51,705 bases of DNA from Mucilaginibacter sp. (GCA_028287865.1 JAQBOU010000038.1:1-51705), one strand, 5' to 3'; counted from the stretch's first letter, positions 42,000 through 51,008 are shown. Numbers and translations are program-made. Notes: generated by a model not told the origin, from the letters alone.

Positions 42000-42377
42000 T
42001 TAAACCGTTAGTCGTTCATTAGTAAATTTAATCAATTGATGTATCTCTTTTGGCAATTTTTCAACAGAACAATTGAGTTCTGTAAACATTTCTTCAGAAA
42101 TTAAATTTCTAATTTTAGATTTAGTAAGCCAATCACTACACTCTTTAACCGATCCTAAGCTGTAATAATAAAATTTGATTTTATCTTTCTTGTGATAACG
42201 ACCAAATCCCTCTGCAATGTTCGCCGAGATGGAGTCGGCTGCATTAACAAATTGTTTTCCGATAGTGTCTCTCGCAAAATATTCCCATTTTATAACGATG
42301 TCCCATATTTTATTGTTGAAAGCAAAAGCCGTATTATAAGAGGTCAAATCGTTTAGTTGCAGAAATCTTTTTTCCAT
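42000..42377 (-). CDS. Four-helix bundle protein (23S rRNA intervening-sequence/S23 type)
   Basis: A protein of about 125 residues starting at the ATG at 42377 (the frame is open nine codons further). It has the family pattern: LTSYNTAFAFNNKIWDIVIK, then IGKQFVNAADSISANIAEGFGR and the end KFYYYSLGSVKECSDWL. These proteins form pentamers and occur in many dispersed copies in Bacteroidota; their job is unknown. It sits between dxr and the GH3-like gene, with a 16-bp tandem repeat just upstream. Such genes often look mobile, but no transposition signature is visible. Confidence 0.85.
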   Translation of the reverse strand: MEKRFLQLNDLTSYNTAFAFNNKIWDIVIKWEYFARDTIGKQFVNAADSISANIAEGFGRYHKKDKIKFYYYSLGSVKECSDWLTKSKIRNLISEEMFTELNCSVEKLPKEIHQLIKFTNERLTV

Positions 42378-42382
42378 ATTTA

Positions 42383-42422
42383 AAACAATACAACAATTAA
42401 ACAATACAACAATTAAACAATA
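42383..42422. repeat. 16-bp tandem repeat, 2.5 copies
   Basis: The unit AAACAATACAACAATT is repeated at 42383-42398 and 42399-42414, then half a unit (42415-42422). It sits just upstream of the S23-type start and overlaps the GH3-like stop codon. Confidence 0.75.
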
Positions 42423-43912
42423 TACTCTTTTAATTCTTCTGCTATCTTCCTGTCGTTAGCCAACCTTGGTACTTTATTTTGCCCCCCTAGCTTACCCAGC
42501 GAGCGCATATAATTTATAAAGGTATCCTTTTTAAGTAATTGGATAACTAAAGGTTGCAAAATGTTACCCTCAATAAGGTCAAGATAGTAAATATTTTTCT
42601 TTTGCAGCGCTTTATCAACTTCTAATGCAAAGGTCTTTAAATCTTCAGGTTCTCGCCCAAACTCTATAAACCATTCATGATAAGGCAGTTCGCCTTTAGG
42701 CGGGTTAACCTGTGGCGCTACCGTAAATTCAATAACATCAACTTCCTGTTTATTTGCAACATCCATAAGTGCCTGCTCCACTTCTTCACCTATCACATGC
42801 TCGCCAAATGCTGATATATAATGCTTTATACGCCCGGTAACAACAATCTTATATGGATCTTTCGATACAAATTTAACAGTATCGCCCAAACTGTAACCCC
42901 ATAAACCGGCGGTTGTATTTAAAATAAGTGCATAATTTTTGTCCAACTCAATGTCCTTAAGGCTGATACGGGTTGGCTCTTCATTAAAAAATTCATCGGC
43001 AGGCACAAACTCATAAAAGATCCCGGAGTCGACCATCAGTAATAAGCCTTTTTCTTTTTGCGAATCCTGAAAAGCAATAAACCCCTCAGACGCAGGGTAT
43101 GTTTCTATCGAGTCAATAGCAAAGCCGATGCTCTCTTCCATGCGCGCCCGGTATGGCTCATAGTTAACCCCTCCATGCACAAACAGCTTAAAATTAGGAA
43201 ATATATCCTTTGTTTTTTTACCACCACAGGCTTCTGACAGCCTGTCGAAATACATTTGGCACCACGGCGGAATGCCGGATATGAGCCGCATGTCCTCGTT
43301 TTTAGTTTCTGCTACAATGGCGTCAACTTTTTGCTCCCAGTCTTCAATGCAATTTACGTGGTAGCTGGGTAAACGGTTTTTTTGCAGGTATGCGGGTACA
43401 TGGTGCGCTACGATACCCGATAACCGCCCGGTAGAGATCCCGGCCTTTATATCCAGCACCGGGCTGCCCTGCAGAAAGATCATTTTACCATCCACAAAAT
43501 CGGCGTTGCCAGTTTCATAAACATAACTTAGCAAAGCATTACGCGCAGCCTTTATATGCTCGGGCATGCTTTCTTTTGAGATGGGGATGTATTTTATGCC
43601 GGAGGTAGTTCCGGATGTTTTGGCAAGATAAGCCGGTTTGCCAGGCCAAAGCACGTCCGGTTCGCCTTTGGTGATCCTTTCGATATATGGACGCAGATCT
43701 TCGTAATCATAAATAGGGACATTCTTTTTAAAATCATCATAAGTTTTAACCTGGCTAAAAGAATGCGTTTTGCCAAAGGAAGTGTTTTTAGCCTGGAAAA
43801 TTAGGTGCTCAAATGTTTTTTGCTGCAGTGCTACGGCGTTTTTGCGGAGTTTATTTAAGCTTCGGTTAGCTATGGAGGCAAACGGTTTGCTTAATACGGC
43901 TTTTAATCCCAT
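42413..43912 (-). CDS. GH3 family acyl-acid-amide synthetase-like protein
   Basis: A 499-residue protein of the ANL/GH3 fold, best known from plant auxin-conjugating enzymes and widespread in Bacteroidota. The ATP-binding motifs are visible: YLAKTSGTTSGIKYIPIS (about residue 92), then YPASEGFIAFQDS and the C-terminal VTGRIKHYISAFGEHVIGEEVE. The bacterial substrate is unknown; amidation of an acyl acid is the family expectation. It is linked to membrane and glycosyltransferase genes and could act on an envelope component (inference). It follows the membrane gene at 43915 with a 2-nt gap. Confidence 0.85.
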   Translation of the reverse strand: MGLKAVLSKPFASIANRSLNKLRKNAVALQQKTFEHLIFQAKNTSFGKTHSFSQVKTYDDFKKNVPIYDYEDLRPYIERITKGEPDVLWPGKPAYLAKTSGTTSGIKYIPISKESMPEHIKAARNALLSYVYETGNADFVDGKMIFLQGSPVLDIKAGISTGRLSGIVAHHVPAYLQKNRLPSYHVNCIEDWEQKVDAIVAETKNEDMRLISGIPPWCQMYFDRLSEACGGKKTKDIFPNFKLFVHGGVNYEPYRARMEESIGFAIDSIETYPASEGFIAFQDSQKEKGLLLMVDSGIFYEFVPADEFFNEEPTRISLKDIELDKNYALILNTTAGLWGYSLGDTVKFVSKDPYKIVVTGRIKHYISAFGEHVIGEEVEQALMDVANKQEVDVIEFTVAPQVNPPKGELPYHEWFIEFGREPEDLKTFALEVDKALQKKNIYYLDLIEGNILQPLVIQLLKKDTFINYMRSLGKLGGQNKVPRLANDRKIAEELKEYIV

Positions 43913-43914
43913 AA

Positions 43915-44616
43915 TTATACCGTTTCGGTAATATCATCGTCTACATCCAGATGACTGTAAACAAGCTTGCGGTAGGCTACCACCAATAAAATATTTACAA
44001 ATGGTACCACAAATACCATTCCTATCCGGGTTAAGGTGCCTATAAATACCATCAGTTCAATAAAAAGGAACAATAAAAAATATTTAAGAAAATTGCCTTT
44101 GATCAGATTAAAACTTTGGGCAACGGATTCGAACGGGCCCGATTCATCATCAACAATAAAACAGGCACAAATGGGAAAATAAAAGAGAAAGAAAAACTGG
44201 ATAAATAAAAAGATGCACAAGCCAAGCAGATTTTGTACTATTCCTTCCCCAAGCATCTTTATCCCATTGGTCATAAAAACAGCCAGCGTGCTTACTATTA
44301 CTAACAGGATGATATAACTGATAAGCATTCTTATTTTGGGTACGATATCACTAAATTCAAAATCGTAATATTCTCTGTCAATTAATTGAAAAACCAATTT
44401 TATAAATCCTAAAAAAATAAAGCTTATCCCGATCAATAGAATAAATCCGCCGATGGTAGCGATCACAAGATCGTTTATAAAGAAATCAATCACAAAGAAA
44501 GCGCCGGCTACAATAACTATGGCTATTAAGGAATATACAGCAATGGTGGCGAAATTTTTTTTCAAAATATGCCATGCTATACTAAGGGTTTCCGTAACAG
44601 AAAATGGATGATACAT
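43915..44616 (-). CDS. Multi-pass membrane protein of unknown function
   Basis: A 233-residue protein with about six membrane segments (roughly 22-45, 50-72, 95-115, 128-150, 175-192 and 196-215) and a charged C-terminus (SHLDVDDDITETV). Lengths and pattern resemble the glycerophosphodiesterase-type or DUF975-like membrane domains, but I cannot fix the family. The stop is 2 nt before the GH3-like gene start, so they are likely translated from one mRNA, and 7 nt separate it from the upstream glycosyltransferase. Confidence 0.65.
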   Translation of the reverse strand: MYHPFSVTETLSIAWHILKKNFATIAVYSLIAIVIVAGAFFVIDFFINDLVIATIGGFILLIGISFIFLGFIKLVFQLIDREYYDFEFSDIVPKIRMLISYIILLVIVSTLAVFMTNGIKMLGEGIVQNLLGLCIFLFIQFFFLFYFPICACFIVDDESGPFESVAQSFNLIKGNFLKYFLLFLFIELMVFIGTLTRIGMVFVVPFVNILLVVAYRKLVYSHLDVDDDITETV

Positions 44617-44623
44617 ACTTAGC

Positions 44624-45592
44624 TTAAGATCTTTTTAATATTACCCGCTTCCAAAAATCCTGCATAAAACCAAGCCCGTAAGCTATTAATTGAATGAATG
44701 AAGCTATTATGCTCAAAAATGCAATTTTTGCTGATTTGTTTTTCCACCATGCATGAAAAAATATCAACAAAATGATACAAGCCAGTATAAAATTACACAG
44801 GACTGCTATTTGCCAGCTTAAAATATTACTGATGACCGTAAATATAAGCGACAAGGTGAAAACTGCCGGAAAAAAATGTACCAGCTTTAATTCGGCCGGG
44901 AAAAACTTATAGACATTGATACGGGCACGTCCAAAAAAATGAAGCTGTTTGTAAAATCTTAAAAAGTTGGTGCGGCGTTTATGATAAACTTTTGCCTCGG
45001 GTATCAGGCCGATCTTAAAGCCCATGGAATGGATGCGGATACTGTATTCGATATCTTCGCCTGAGCGGGTGATGATAAAGCCGCCGGCCTTTTCCCATAC
45101 CTGCCTTGATATGCCCATGTTAAAGCTGCGCGGGTGAAACTGCCCAATACCTTTTTTGTTGCCCCTGATGCCACCGGTAGTAAAAGGTGACGTCATGGCA
45201 TAGCTGATGGCTTTTTGGATGGGGGTGAAGGATGGGTGTGAAGCATCCGGGCCGCCATAGGCATCCAGGTAATTTTTTGCCAGTGAATTGTTAACTATTT
45301 CCAAATAGTTTTCAGGGATCAGGCAATCAGAATCAAAAATGATAAAGTAATCTCCCCTGGCGCGTTCAAAGCCAAAGTTGCGGGTAAATCCCTGGCCTTC
45401 ATTCGGTTTTACAAAATATTTAAGATCCAGCTTATCCGAAAAACTCTTTACAACTTCAGCCGCATCTTCTGTAGATCCATCCTCGATCACCAAAACCTCA
45501 AATTGCTTATAGGTTTGCAGGGTAAGCGTTTCCAGCAATTCTTTGATCTCCTGCGGACGATTATATAGGGGTATGATGATGGAGAAAAACAT
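44624..45592 (-). CDS. Family 2 glycosyltransferase
   Basis: A 322-residue inverting GT-A enzyme anchored at the inner membrane. The N-terminal fold is IIIPLYNRPQEIKELLETLT, VLVIEDGSTEDAAEV, GFTRNFGFERARGDYFIIFDS with the DxD-like DSD, and the later GEDIEYSIR acceptor motif. A membrane region follows near residues 240-290. It is likely to build a polysaccharide or glycolipid. The first gene of the block with the membrane protein and GH3-like gene; donor and acceptor cannot be told. Confidence 0.9.
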   Translation of the reverse strand: MFFSIIIPLYNRPQEIKELLETLTLQTYKQFEVLVIEDGSTEDAAEVVKSFSDKLDLKYFVKPNEGQGFTRNFGFERARGDYFIIFDSDCLIPENYLEIVNNSLAKNYLDAYGGPDASHPSFTPIQKAISYAMTSPFTTGGIRGNKKGIGQFHPRSFNMGISRQVWEKAGGFIITRSGEDIEYSIRIHSMGFKIGLIPEAKVYHKRRTNFLRFYKQLHFFGRARINVYKFFPAELKLVHFFPAVFTLSLIFTVISNILSWQIAVLCNFILACIILLIFFHAWWKNKSAKIAFLSIIASFIQLIAYGLGFMQDFWKRVILKRS

Positions 45593-45597
45593 TTTAG

Positions 45598-45695
45598 ATA
45601 TGCAGATGTGCGGATGTGCAAATGTGCGGATTATTGGTTAGATATACTGGAGTTCTTTTATCTGCACATCCGCATATTTTCACATCTGCACATTT
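45598..45695. repeat. GATGTGC-type inverted repeat element
   Basis: The left arm (45600-45630) contains tandem copies of an 8-nt unit (GATGTGCG, GATGTGCA, AATGTGCG); the right arm (45661-45695) has the reverse complements (TGCACATC, CACATCTG, GCACAT). The right arm runs to the stop of the next gene. Confidence 0.6.
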
Positions 45696-46644
45696 AAATA
45701 GTTTCTTCAATTTGATACTTATTACGTTCGGGTGCGCTGCGGGCTACCAGTTCGGCAACAAAGCCGGTTAAAAACAACTGCGAACCCAATATTACAGCTA
45801 CAAGTGCAATATAAAACAGCGGTTGTCCGGTAATGTCCCGGTAGTGCTCTCCTTTTGAAATTGCATGAAGTTTATCGGCTATCATCCAAATGGTAATAAT
45901 AGTTCCGGCTAAAAAGCTCAGTACGCCCATAGTTCCAAAGAAATGCATTGGCCTTTTGCCAAATTTGCCGACAAAGAAAATCGACATTAAATCCAGCAAA
46001 CCGTTGATAAAGCGGCTCATGCCAAATTTAGTTTTTCCGTATTTGCGCGGGCGGTGCTCTACTATCTGCTCGCCAATTTTAACAAAGCCTGCCCATTTGG
46101 CTATCACGGGGATGTACCGGTGCATTTCGCCGTAAACTTCAATGTTTTTTACTACTGCTTTGCGGTAGGCTTTTAGTCCGCAGTTAAAATCGTGCAGGTT
46201 ATGTATGCCCGACATGCGGCGGGTTGCAGCATTGTATATTTTTGTTGGGATGGTTTTACTTAAAGGATCGTGCCTTTTTGCTTTCCAGCCAGAAACAACA
46301 TCGTATTTTTCTTCGGTGATGCGGCGGTAAAGCTCGGGGATCTCATCAGGGCTATCCTGTAAATCAGCATCCATGGTGATCACTACATCACCCTGCGCTG
46401 CTTCGAAGCCAGTGTTTAAAGCGGCCGATTTACCATAATTGCGCCTGAATTTTATGCCCTTTAAAAAAGGATTATTTTTATTCAGTTTTCTTATCATCTC
46501 CCATGAGCCATCGCTGCTCCCGTCATCAATCAGGATGACCTCATAAGTAAACCTGTTTTCGTCCATTACGCGGCTGATCCATGAGGTTAGCTCGGGCAAC
46601 GATTCAATTTCATCATAAAGAGGAACTACAACTGATATATCCAT
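45694..46644 (-). CDS. Family 2 glycosyltransferase with C-terminal membrane pair (dolichol-phosphate-sugar-synthase-like)
   Basis: A 316-residue membrane glycosyltransferase: SVVVPLYDEIESLPELTSWI, then VILIDDGSSDGSWEMIRKL, MDADLQDSPDEIPELYR (the DxD motif) and FNCGLKAYRKAVVKNIEVYG, followed by two C-terminal membrane helices (about 232-255 and 275-300). This is the layout of enzymes that charge undecaprenyl phosphate with a sugar (DPM1/ArnC/GtrB type). The sugar may then be used by the GT39-like protein encoded nearby (inference). The genes are 101 nt from the other GT2. Confidence 0.88.
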   Translation of the reverse strand: MDISVVVPLYDEIESLPELTSWISRVMDENRFTYEVILIDDGSSDGSWEMIRKLNKNNPFLKGIKFRRNYGKSAALNTGFEAAQGDVVITMDADLQDSPDEIPELYRRITEEKYDVVSGWKAKRHDPLSKTIPTKIYNAATRRMSGIHNLHDFNCGLKAYRKAVVKNIEVYGEMHRYIPVIAKWAGFVKIGEQIVEHRPRKYGKTKFGMSRFINGLLDLMSIFFVGKFGKRPMHFFGTMGVLSFLAGTIITIWMIADKLHAISKGEHYRDITGQPLFYIALVAVILGSQLFLTGFVAELVARSAPERNKYQIEETI

Positions 46645-46728
46645 TTATTAGGGATGGGCCTGTGACAGGATTAAACGTCCTTATCATCAGCAAAAATATA
46701 AAAATTTTGTGAGTTGATTGTGTTGGAT

Positions 46729-46762
46729 GTCCGAAACTCCGAAAAGTACGGGAGACCGAAAG
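46729..46762. repeat. Degenerate CCGAAA repeat
   Basis: Three imperfect units beginning CCGAAA (46731, 46740 and 46756). The reverse complement resembles the ACTTTCGG repeat at 51450-51487. Confidence 0.4.
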
Positions 46763-46777
46763 ATGGATATGGTTTGC

Positions 46778-48274
46778 TCATTCGCACAAATAAATTTCAC
46801 CTTCTTTTGCTGCACCTATTTTAGTGAGTTTCTTATTTTTCATAATATCGGGCAGCCCAACCAGTTCAGTATTGTACAGATTATCGAACCAAATTAAATA
46901 AAAGCGTTTTTGAGTATAAAATTTCTGTACGTCGGTTGTAAAGAATTTGTGCGGTATCAGCACCGATGGCATGCCGGTAAATAAATAAACCGCCTCATTG
47001 GCATCGCTATAAATAGGGATCCCGGGCTTAAACATATCGTGATGTTGTTTTAAATAAACCACAAATTCTGATTTATTCCAGTCATCATCGCTATAGCCGG
47101 GTATGCCGTAGTCGCCTTCGTCATCATAACGCTGTAAATCAACTTTCAGGGTAGCGTATTCAAAAGCGAGCATCAACACAATAGCTACACCAGAAAGTAC
47201 ATACTTTAAATTTGACCTGATTAATTTTAACACATCCGGAACCCAGCTGGTGCAGGCAATAAGCAGCGGGATAAACATGGGGGCAAGTAAGCGGCTGTTA
47301 ATACGTTCGTAGCGGGATATGCTTGCAGATATCACAATAAAAAGACCGTAAACCAATGCAAAAGCAATCACAATGTTTTCGTAACTGTTGATGCGCCCTT
47401 TAAATGTTTTCCACGCTAAAATGCCAATAAGTGAAAGTAAGGTAATGGCGGCAATCCATGGCGCAAACGGATAAGTAGTTTTGTTTAAACTACCCCAATC
47501 ACATATAACGGTGCCGAAATAATAAAGATTGTCAAAAAAAGGAGTGATAGACGGTTCGCGTGTGCCGGTGCTTAAGCCGGTATTTATCCTGTTTAAAATA
47601 AGGTTGCCCACTAAAAGTGAAATGCCTATAAAGCCGAATAACAGAATATGGCCGGCTTTTTTCTTTACCGGTAACTTGTTATCAAGCAATAACATTAAAC
47701 CGCCTGCACCTATAACAGTAACGCCGGCATAACGGGTAATGCAGCTAATGGCAGCTATTATAGCTACCCAAATAAGGCTTTTGATAGAATGGGTTTGTAA
47801 ATATCGCCGGTAAGCAATAATAAAAAACAGTACTTCTAATATAAACAGCGTTTCCGACCATAGGTATGTGTAAATTTCGAGCAGGCCGGGACTCAGGATG
47901 ACAGCGATCAGGATGATCCATTTATAGATCCTTGAATGGGATAAGAACTTTTCCATTATCCAGCCGCTTGTAAAAATCACAGCAGCGAATAAAAAACAAT
48001 CGATCATAGCCCCGGCTTTTATTGGATTGGTACTTGTAATAAACTGGATAACACCGAGAAAAAACGGATAAAATACCGGGAAAAAAACCAGCGGGGTTTT
48101 ATTAAAAGTAATTAGCGAACCATGTGCCTGTATGTTAGTTGCCGTGCTTGCATACATAACAGAATCGGGCGAGAGACCGACGCCGCTATATTGGGTAAAC
48201 ATATATATGGCAAAAAAGCCAATAAGAGCAGCTATTAACGAATCGATATTTTTTAAATAGCGGGGGAGAGTCAT
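46778..48274 (-). CDS. Multi-pass membrane glycosyltransferase-like protein (GT39/ArnT type)
   Basis: A 498-residue protein with about ten membrane segments across residues 12-375. Early residues GVGLSPDSVMYASTATNI carry the Asp expected of lipid-linked-sugar transferases (PMT/ArnT family), then YPFFLGVIQFITSTNPIKA and ITRYAGVTVIGAGGLMLLLD. A soluble C-terminal domain (about 390-498) follows. It would transfer a sugar from a polyprenyl-phosphate carrier to an acceptor outside the membrane. It lies next to the GT2 that could make that donor. The substrate is unknown and the family call is by topology. Confidence 0.72.
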   Translation of the reverse strand: MTLPRYLKNIDSLIAALIGFFAIYMFTQYSGVGLSPDSVMYASTATNIQAHGSLITFNKTPLVFFPVFYPFFLGVIQFITSTNPIKAGAMIDCFLFAAVIFTSGWIMEKFLSHSRIYKWIILIAVILSPGLLEIYTYLWSETLFILEVLFFIIAYRRYLQTHSIKSLIWVAIIAAISCITRYAGVTVIGAGGLMLLLDNKLPVKKKAGHILLFGFIGISLLVGNLILNRINTGLSTGTREPSITPFFDNLYYFGTVICDWGSLNKTTYPFAPWIAAITLLSLIGILAWKTFKGRINSYENIVIAFALVYGLFIVISASISRYERINSRLLAPMFIPLLIACTSWVPDVLKLIRSNLKYVLSGVAIVLMLAFEYATLKVDLQRYDDEGDYGIPGYSDDDWNKSEFVVYLKQHHDMFKPGIPIYSDANEAVYLFTGMPSVLIPHKFFTTDVQKFYTQKRFYLIWFDNLYNTELVGLPDIMKNKKLTKIGAAKEGEIYLCE

Positions 48275-48375
48275 TTTATTGTTGAAGTATTATAGGGTTT
48301 AAATTGTTTTAACAGCAAATGCAAATGTGCAACAATTATATAACCTTACAACATTTCAACGTTCAACAACGATAC

Positions 48376-48867
48376 TTATTCAATCAAATCCAGTACCTCG
48401 CCGATAGGCTGGTTGCTGTTAATTAAAATACCTTTCACTCCGGCAGCGGTGCCGGCTTCAACATCCCGCTCGCGGTCGCCAATAAAATATGATTTAGCCG
48501 GATCGATGTTATATTTTTCGATACCCTGCAGCAATAAACCTGGTTTTGGCTTACGGCAATCGCAATCGCCGGTAAAATCAGGATGGTGAGGGCAGTAAAA
48601 AATGTCAGTGAACGCTATACCATGCGCATGGTAATCCTCTTTTAAGCGGTGGTGCATTTTAGCCAGTTCATCTTCGGTATACCAGCCTTTTGCCAGACCG
48701 CCCTGGTTGGTGGCAACTATCAGCAAATATCCTCTATCCTGTAAGGTTTTTAATGCGCTAAAATTATCCAGCACATGAAAATCTTCCAGGTGGCAAACAT
48801 AATCGCCCATTTCGCGGTTCAGCACGCCATCCCGGTCTAAGAAAACAGCTTTATTTTTTACAGGCAT
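48376..48867 (-). CDS. gmhB: D-glycero-D-manno-heptose-1,7-bisphosphate 7-phosphatase
   Basis: A 163-residue HAD-family phosphatase. The catalytic motif is D11-x-D13 in FLDRDGVLN, the later motif KPKPGLLL and the GDRERDVEAG acidic site follow, and the zinc-binding C92-x-H94 ... C102-D-C104 loop is present (YCPHHPDFTGDCDCRKP). It dephosphorylates heptose bisphosphate for the ADP-heptose of LPS core synthesis. It is cytosolic. It lies at the end of the envelope block but is separated from the GT39-like gene by 101 bp, perhaps as its own transcript. Confidence 0.93.
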   Translation of the reverse strand: MPVKNKAVFLDRDGVLNREMGDYVCHLEDFHVLDNFSALKTLQDRGYLLIVATNQGGLAKGWYTEDELAKMHHRLKEDYHAHGIAFTDIFYCPHHPDFTGDCDCRKPKPGLLLQGIEKYNIDPAKSYFIGDRERDVEAGTAAGVKGILINSNQPIGEVLDLIE

Positions 48868-48976
48868 TGTTGGATTGAAACATTAATAGATTGGGCTTAG
48901 AGATAAAGTTTTTAAACCAGCGGTTTCCAGAATAGCTTTTAACCAACCGCTAACCTCCAGGCGCTGGCTGCCAGTA

Positions 48977-49531
48977 TTAATTACTGGTAAATGTGTAAGG
49001 TACATTGTTAAAGCCCCCGCCTGAAATTTGTACAACAGTGGTAGAGATAATATTGCCATTGCTATCGTAATTATCTGTTAACGATTGAAAGCTAAAAGTA
49101 CCTGTTATAATTTTTTTAACAGAATCAATTGCTGTTACCGTAATAGTACCTGAGCCGGGGGCAACAGTTCCCTGTGGTTTGAGTGTGCCATTTTGCATTA
49201 GATAATAGGAGAGGGCAACGTCAGGAGTTGAATTTACATTATAGGTTGCTAAAGGGAAACCTGTTGTGTTAACCGTAGTGTGCTGTGTTGCATACAGGTT
49301 GATCTGTTGAATGTTTGACAAACCTGTACAGGTAAATACTTTGGTTTTGGCAGCCGAGTTATAAGTTAAAGTTGCTTTTACATTGGCAGCCGAAGCTATC
49401 CAGGTGGTATCATTAATAAAGGCAATCATTGGTTCGGTTGAGGTGGTATAAGCGGTAACCGTATCTTTTTTACAGTTTTGCAGTAATAATACCGCTGAGA
49501 ATAAGGTAGCAATAAGTGAAATTTTCTTCAT
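48977..49531 (-). CDS. Lipoprotein of unknown function (DUF6252-like)
   Basis: A 184-residue protein with a lipoprotein signal (MKKISLIATLFSAVLLLQNC, lipobox LLQN-C20). The mature part is a beta-rich domain with the pattern IAFINDTTWIASAANVKATL, then a repeated strand layout ending in GTITVTAIDSVKKIITGTF and a later GTFSFQS. This resembles Bacteroidota lipoproteins with the DUF6252 domain, in which a W-x-A segment near the start is conserved. Function unknown; it is lipid-anchored. It is alone, with no partner gene. Confidence 0.8.
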   Translation of the reverse strand: MKKISLIATLFSAVLLLQNCKKDTVTAYTTSTEPMIAFINDTTWIASAANVKATLTYNSAAKTKVFTCTGLSNIQQINLYATQHTTVNTTGFPLATYNVNSTPDVALSYYLMQNGTLKPQGTVAPGSGTITVTAIDSVKKIITGTFSFQSLTDNYDSNGNIISTTVVQISGGGFNNVPYTFTSN

Positions 49532-49724
49532 ATATGATTATTTAGCAAAAGAACGACTTTTACCTAATATTAATATAACAGGTATTGCTTTTTTTACATT
49601 ATTTAACAATCAGCTGTAAAAAGCGAAGTTTTGAGTGCTTTTATGTCCGGCATTAGGTATAAGGATATCAGCCGCAAGCTTGGTTTATAAACGGCTTAGC
49701 AAAAATGCCTGGATAAAAGCAGCA

Positions 49725-49922
49725 CTATTTGAAGTACGAAAGCGGAATGATCTTCCACATACCATGAGAAAGACCGCCTGTCAATAATTCATAAACAAGA
49801 TATAATGGCCAAAAGATGTACGCTATCAGTAATAATATAAGGTTATGATTGTAATACCAGTTTACCATTAATGCGTAAATTCCTAATACGAGGTAGAGGA
49901 TACTCGAATCTCTGTTCTTCAT
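49725..49922 (-). CDS. Small two-helix membrane protein
   Basis: A 65-residue protein with two membrane segments (about 8-22 and 27-49) and a Gly/Ser-rich tail (LLTGGLSHGMWKIIPL). It has a plausible ATG at 49922. I do not recognise a family. Small size, good codon pattern and membrane topology make it likely to be real, but function cannot be assigned. Confidence 0.6.
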   Translation of the reverse strand: MKNRDSSILYLVLGIYALMVNWYYNHNLILLLIAYIFWPLYLVYELLTGGLSHGMWKIIPLSYFK

Positions 49923-50556
49923 GATAAGTCAGTTTTTGTTTGCTTTGTTGTTATTTGATGAGGTTAAACTAACATTTTATGTTAACAGTTCCAAATATTA
50001 ATGGTTTAACCAATTTTAAGATTTAATGCCTTCGACTGAAATGTTTTTTAAGAATTAATTAAAGAAGAGACACGTAGCAGCTAATATATTATATTAAAAT
50101 TTAACACACGCGGCAAAAATTATCCACATTTTGATGGTGTGGCCACGCAGTGAAAAATATGGACAAATGGCACTATTGTACCACTGATTATAGCTGAAGA
50201 ATGAAAATATCTCCATGTAACGCAGGCAATAAAAATGCTGCAGACATAAGGGTAATTAAAAGAATGTGCCAGCCGGTTATTCTTTTAAAAATAATCCACG
50301 GCATAACCCGGCGTTAATAAATACCTTTAGTATGCTGCATTTGCCTATTTATCAGCTTTTTATTAAAATAAAAATGCATAATAATTAACCGGTTTTTATT
50401 AATGAAGTTTTCAGCTATAAAATGACCTGTTTGCCCAATTTGACACAACTAAAATAAAGGAGTTTTAACTGTTGTGAAATTAGCCGGTTGAGCCAGGTTA
50501 TAAATGATGGTTCTCTTTTCCTTTACAGCAGGTTTATAACCCGGAACGTATACTAA
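49923..50556. other. Long AT-rich intergenic region
   Basis: About 630 bp with no supported gene. A 38-codon frame at 50201-50317 (MKISPCNAGNKNAADIRVIK near its start) is possible but weak. One exact DnaA-box-like TTATCCACA (50120-50128) is present, but nothing else suggests an origin. Confidence 0.5.
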
Positions 50557-50703
50557 ATGTTAACAACTATTCACCGGCAACACGTTAGTTGTGTTTGTTT
50601 GTTTAGCATAATTATATATCTTGCCGCCGCTAAAGGTTATCAGGTTTTAGCGCAAGTAACAATTAACACCAATAATAAAACAATTGCCCCTGGAAAGGGT
50701 TAA
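50557..50703 (+). CDS. Small secreted-peptide ORF
   Basis: A 48-codon ATG frame: a hydrophobic N-terminus (VCLFSIIIYLAAAKG) typical of a signal peptide, then QVLAQ as a likely cleavage site and a short mature part, VTINTNNKTIAPGKG. It ends with TAA, 20 nt before the next gene. It may encode a very small exported peptide, or be the remnant of a longer exported protein. I do not recognise it; the signal-peptide shape is the only evidence. Confidence 0.4.
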   Translation: MLTTIHRQHVSCVCLFSIIIYLAAAKGYQVLAQVTINTNNKTIAPGKG

Positions 50704-50723
50704 CTTTAAAAACAAAACTTATC

Positions 50724-50933
50724 ATGGCAACAACAAGTGGAATTACTGCTTATTCAGTAAAAACAAAAACCAAAAATGTACCAATGATCGATCCGGTTAT
50801 TGATATAAAATCAGGAAGGTACATTGCTACGGGAAAAGACAGTGCAGGCAATAAAATGGCTGCTATCATGGGCAAAGCTACTGCTGAAGAGCATATAAAA
50901 AATGGTAACGCTAAAAAAGGTTCAGGCTGGTAG
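50724..50933 (+). CDS. Small basic protein of unknown function
   Basis: A 69-residue protein (MATTSGITAYSVKTKTKNVP at the start, then IDPVIDIKSGRYIATGKD and KMAAIMGKATAEEHIKNG) rich in Lys, Ala and Thr. It has no signal peptide or membrane segment. A terminator follows, so it is a complete unit with the small secreted ORF upstream (20-nt gap). I do not recognise the family; size and basic composition fit a small nucleic-acid-binding or structural protein, which is only a guess. Confidence 0.6.
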   Translation: MATTSGITAYSVKTKTKNVPMIDPVIDIKSGRYIATGKDSAGNKMAAIMGKATAEEHIKNGNAKKGSGW

Positions 50934-50955
50934 TTTTTAAAACACCGCTTATTTG

Positions 50956-51008
50956 ATCCGGCTTAAATCTATTTTGTGCGCTGATGCATTGATAGTTTTA
51001 AGCCGGAT
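50956..51008 (+). terminator. Terminator after the small basic protein gene
   Basis: ATCCGGCTTAAA (50956-50967) pairs with TTTAAGCCGGAT (50997-51008), a perfect 12-bp stem with a long loop that itself holds GCGC and GATGC, followed by a T-run. Confidence 0.75.

Noticed and set aside
50201..50317. 38-codon frame in the AT-rich gap
   Set aside because: Short, no conserved pattern or promoter; left only as a note.
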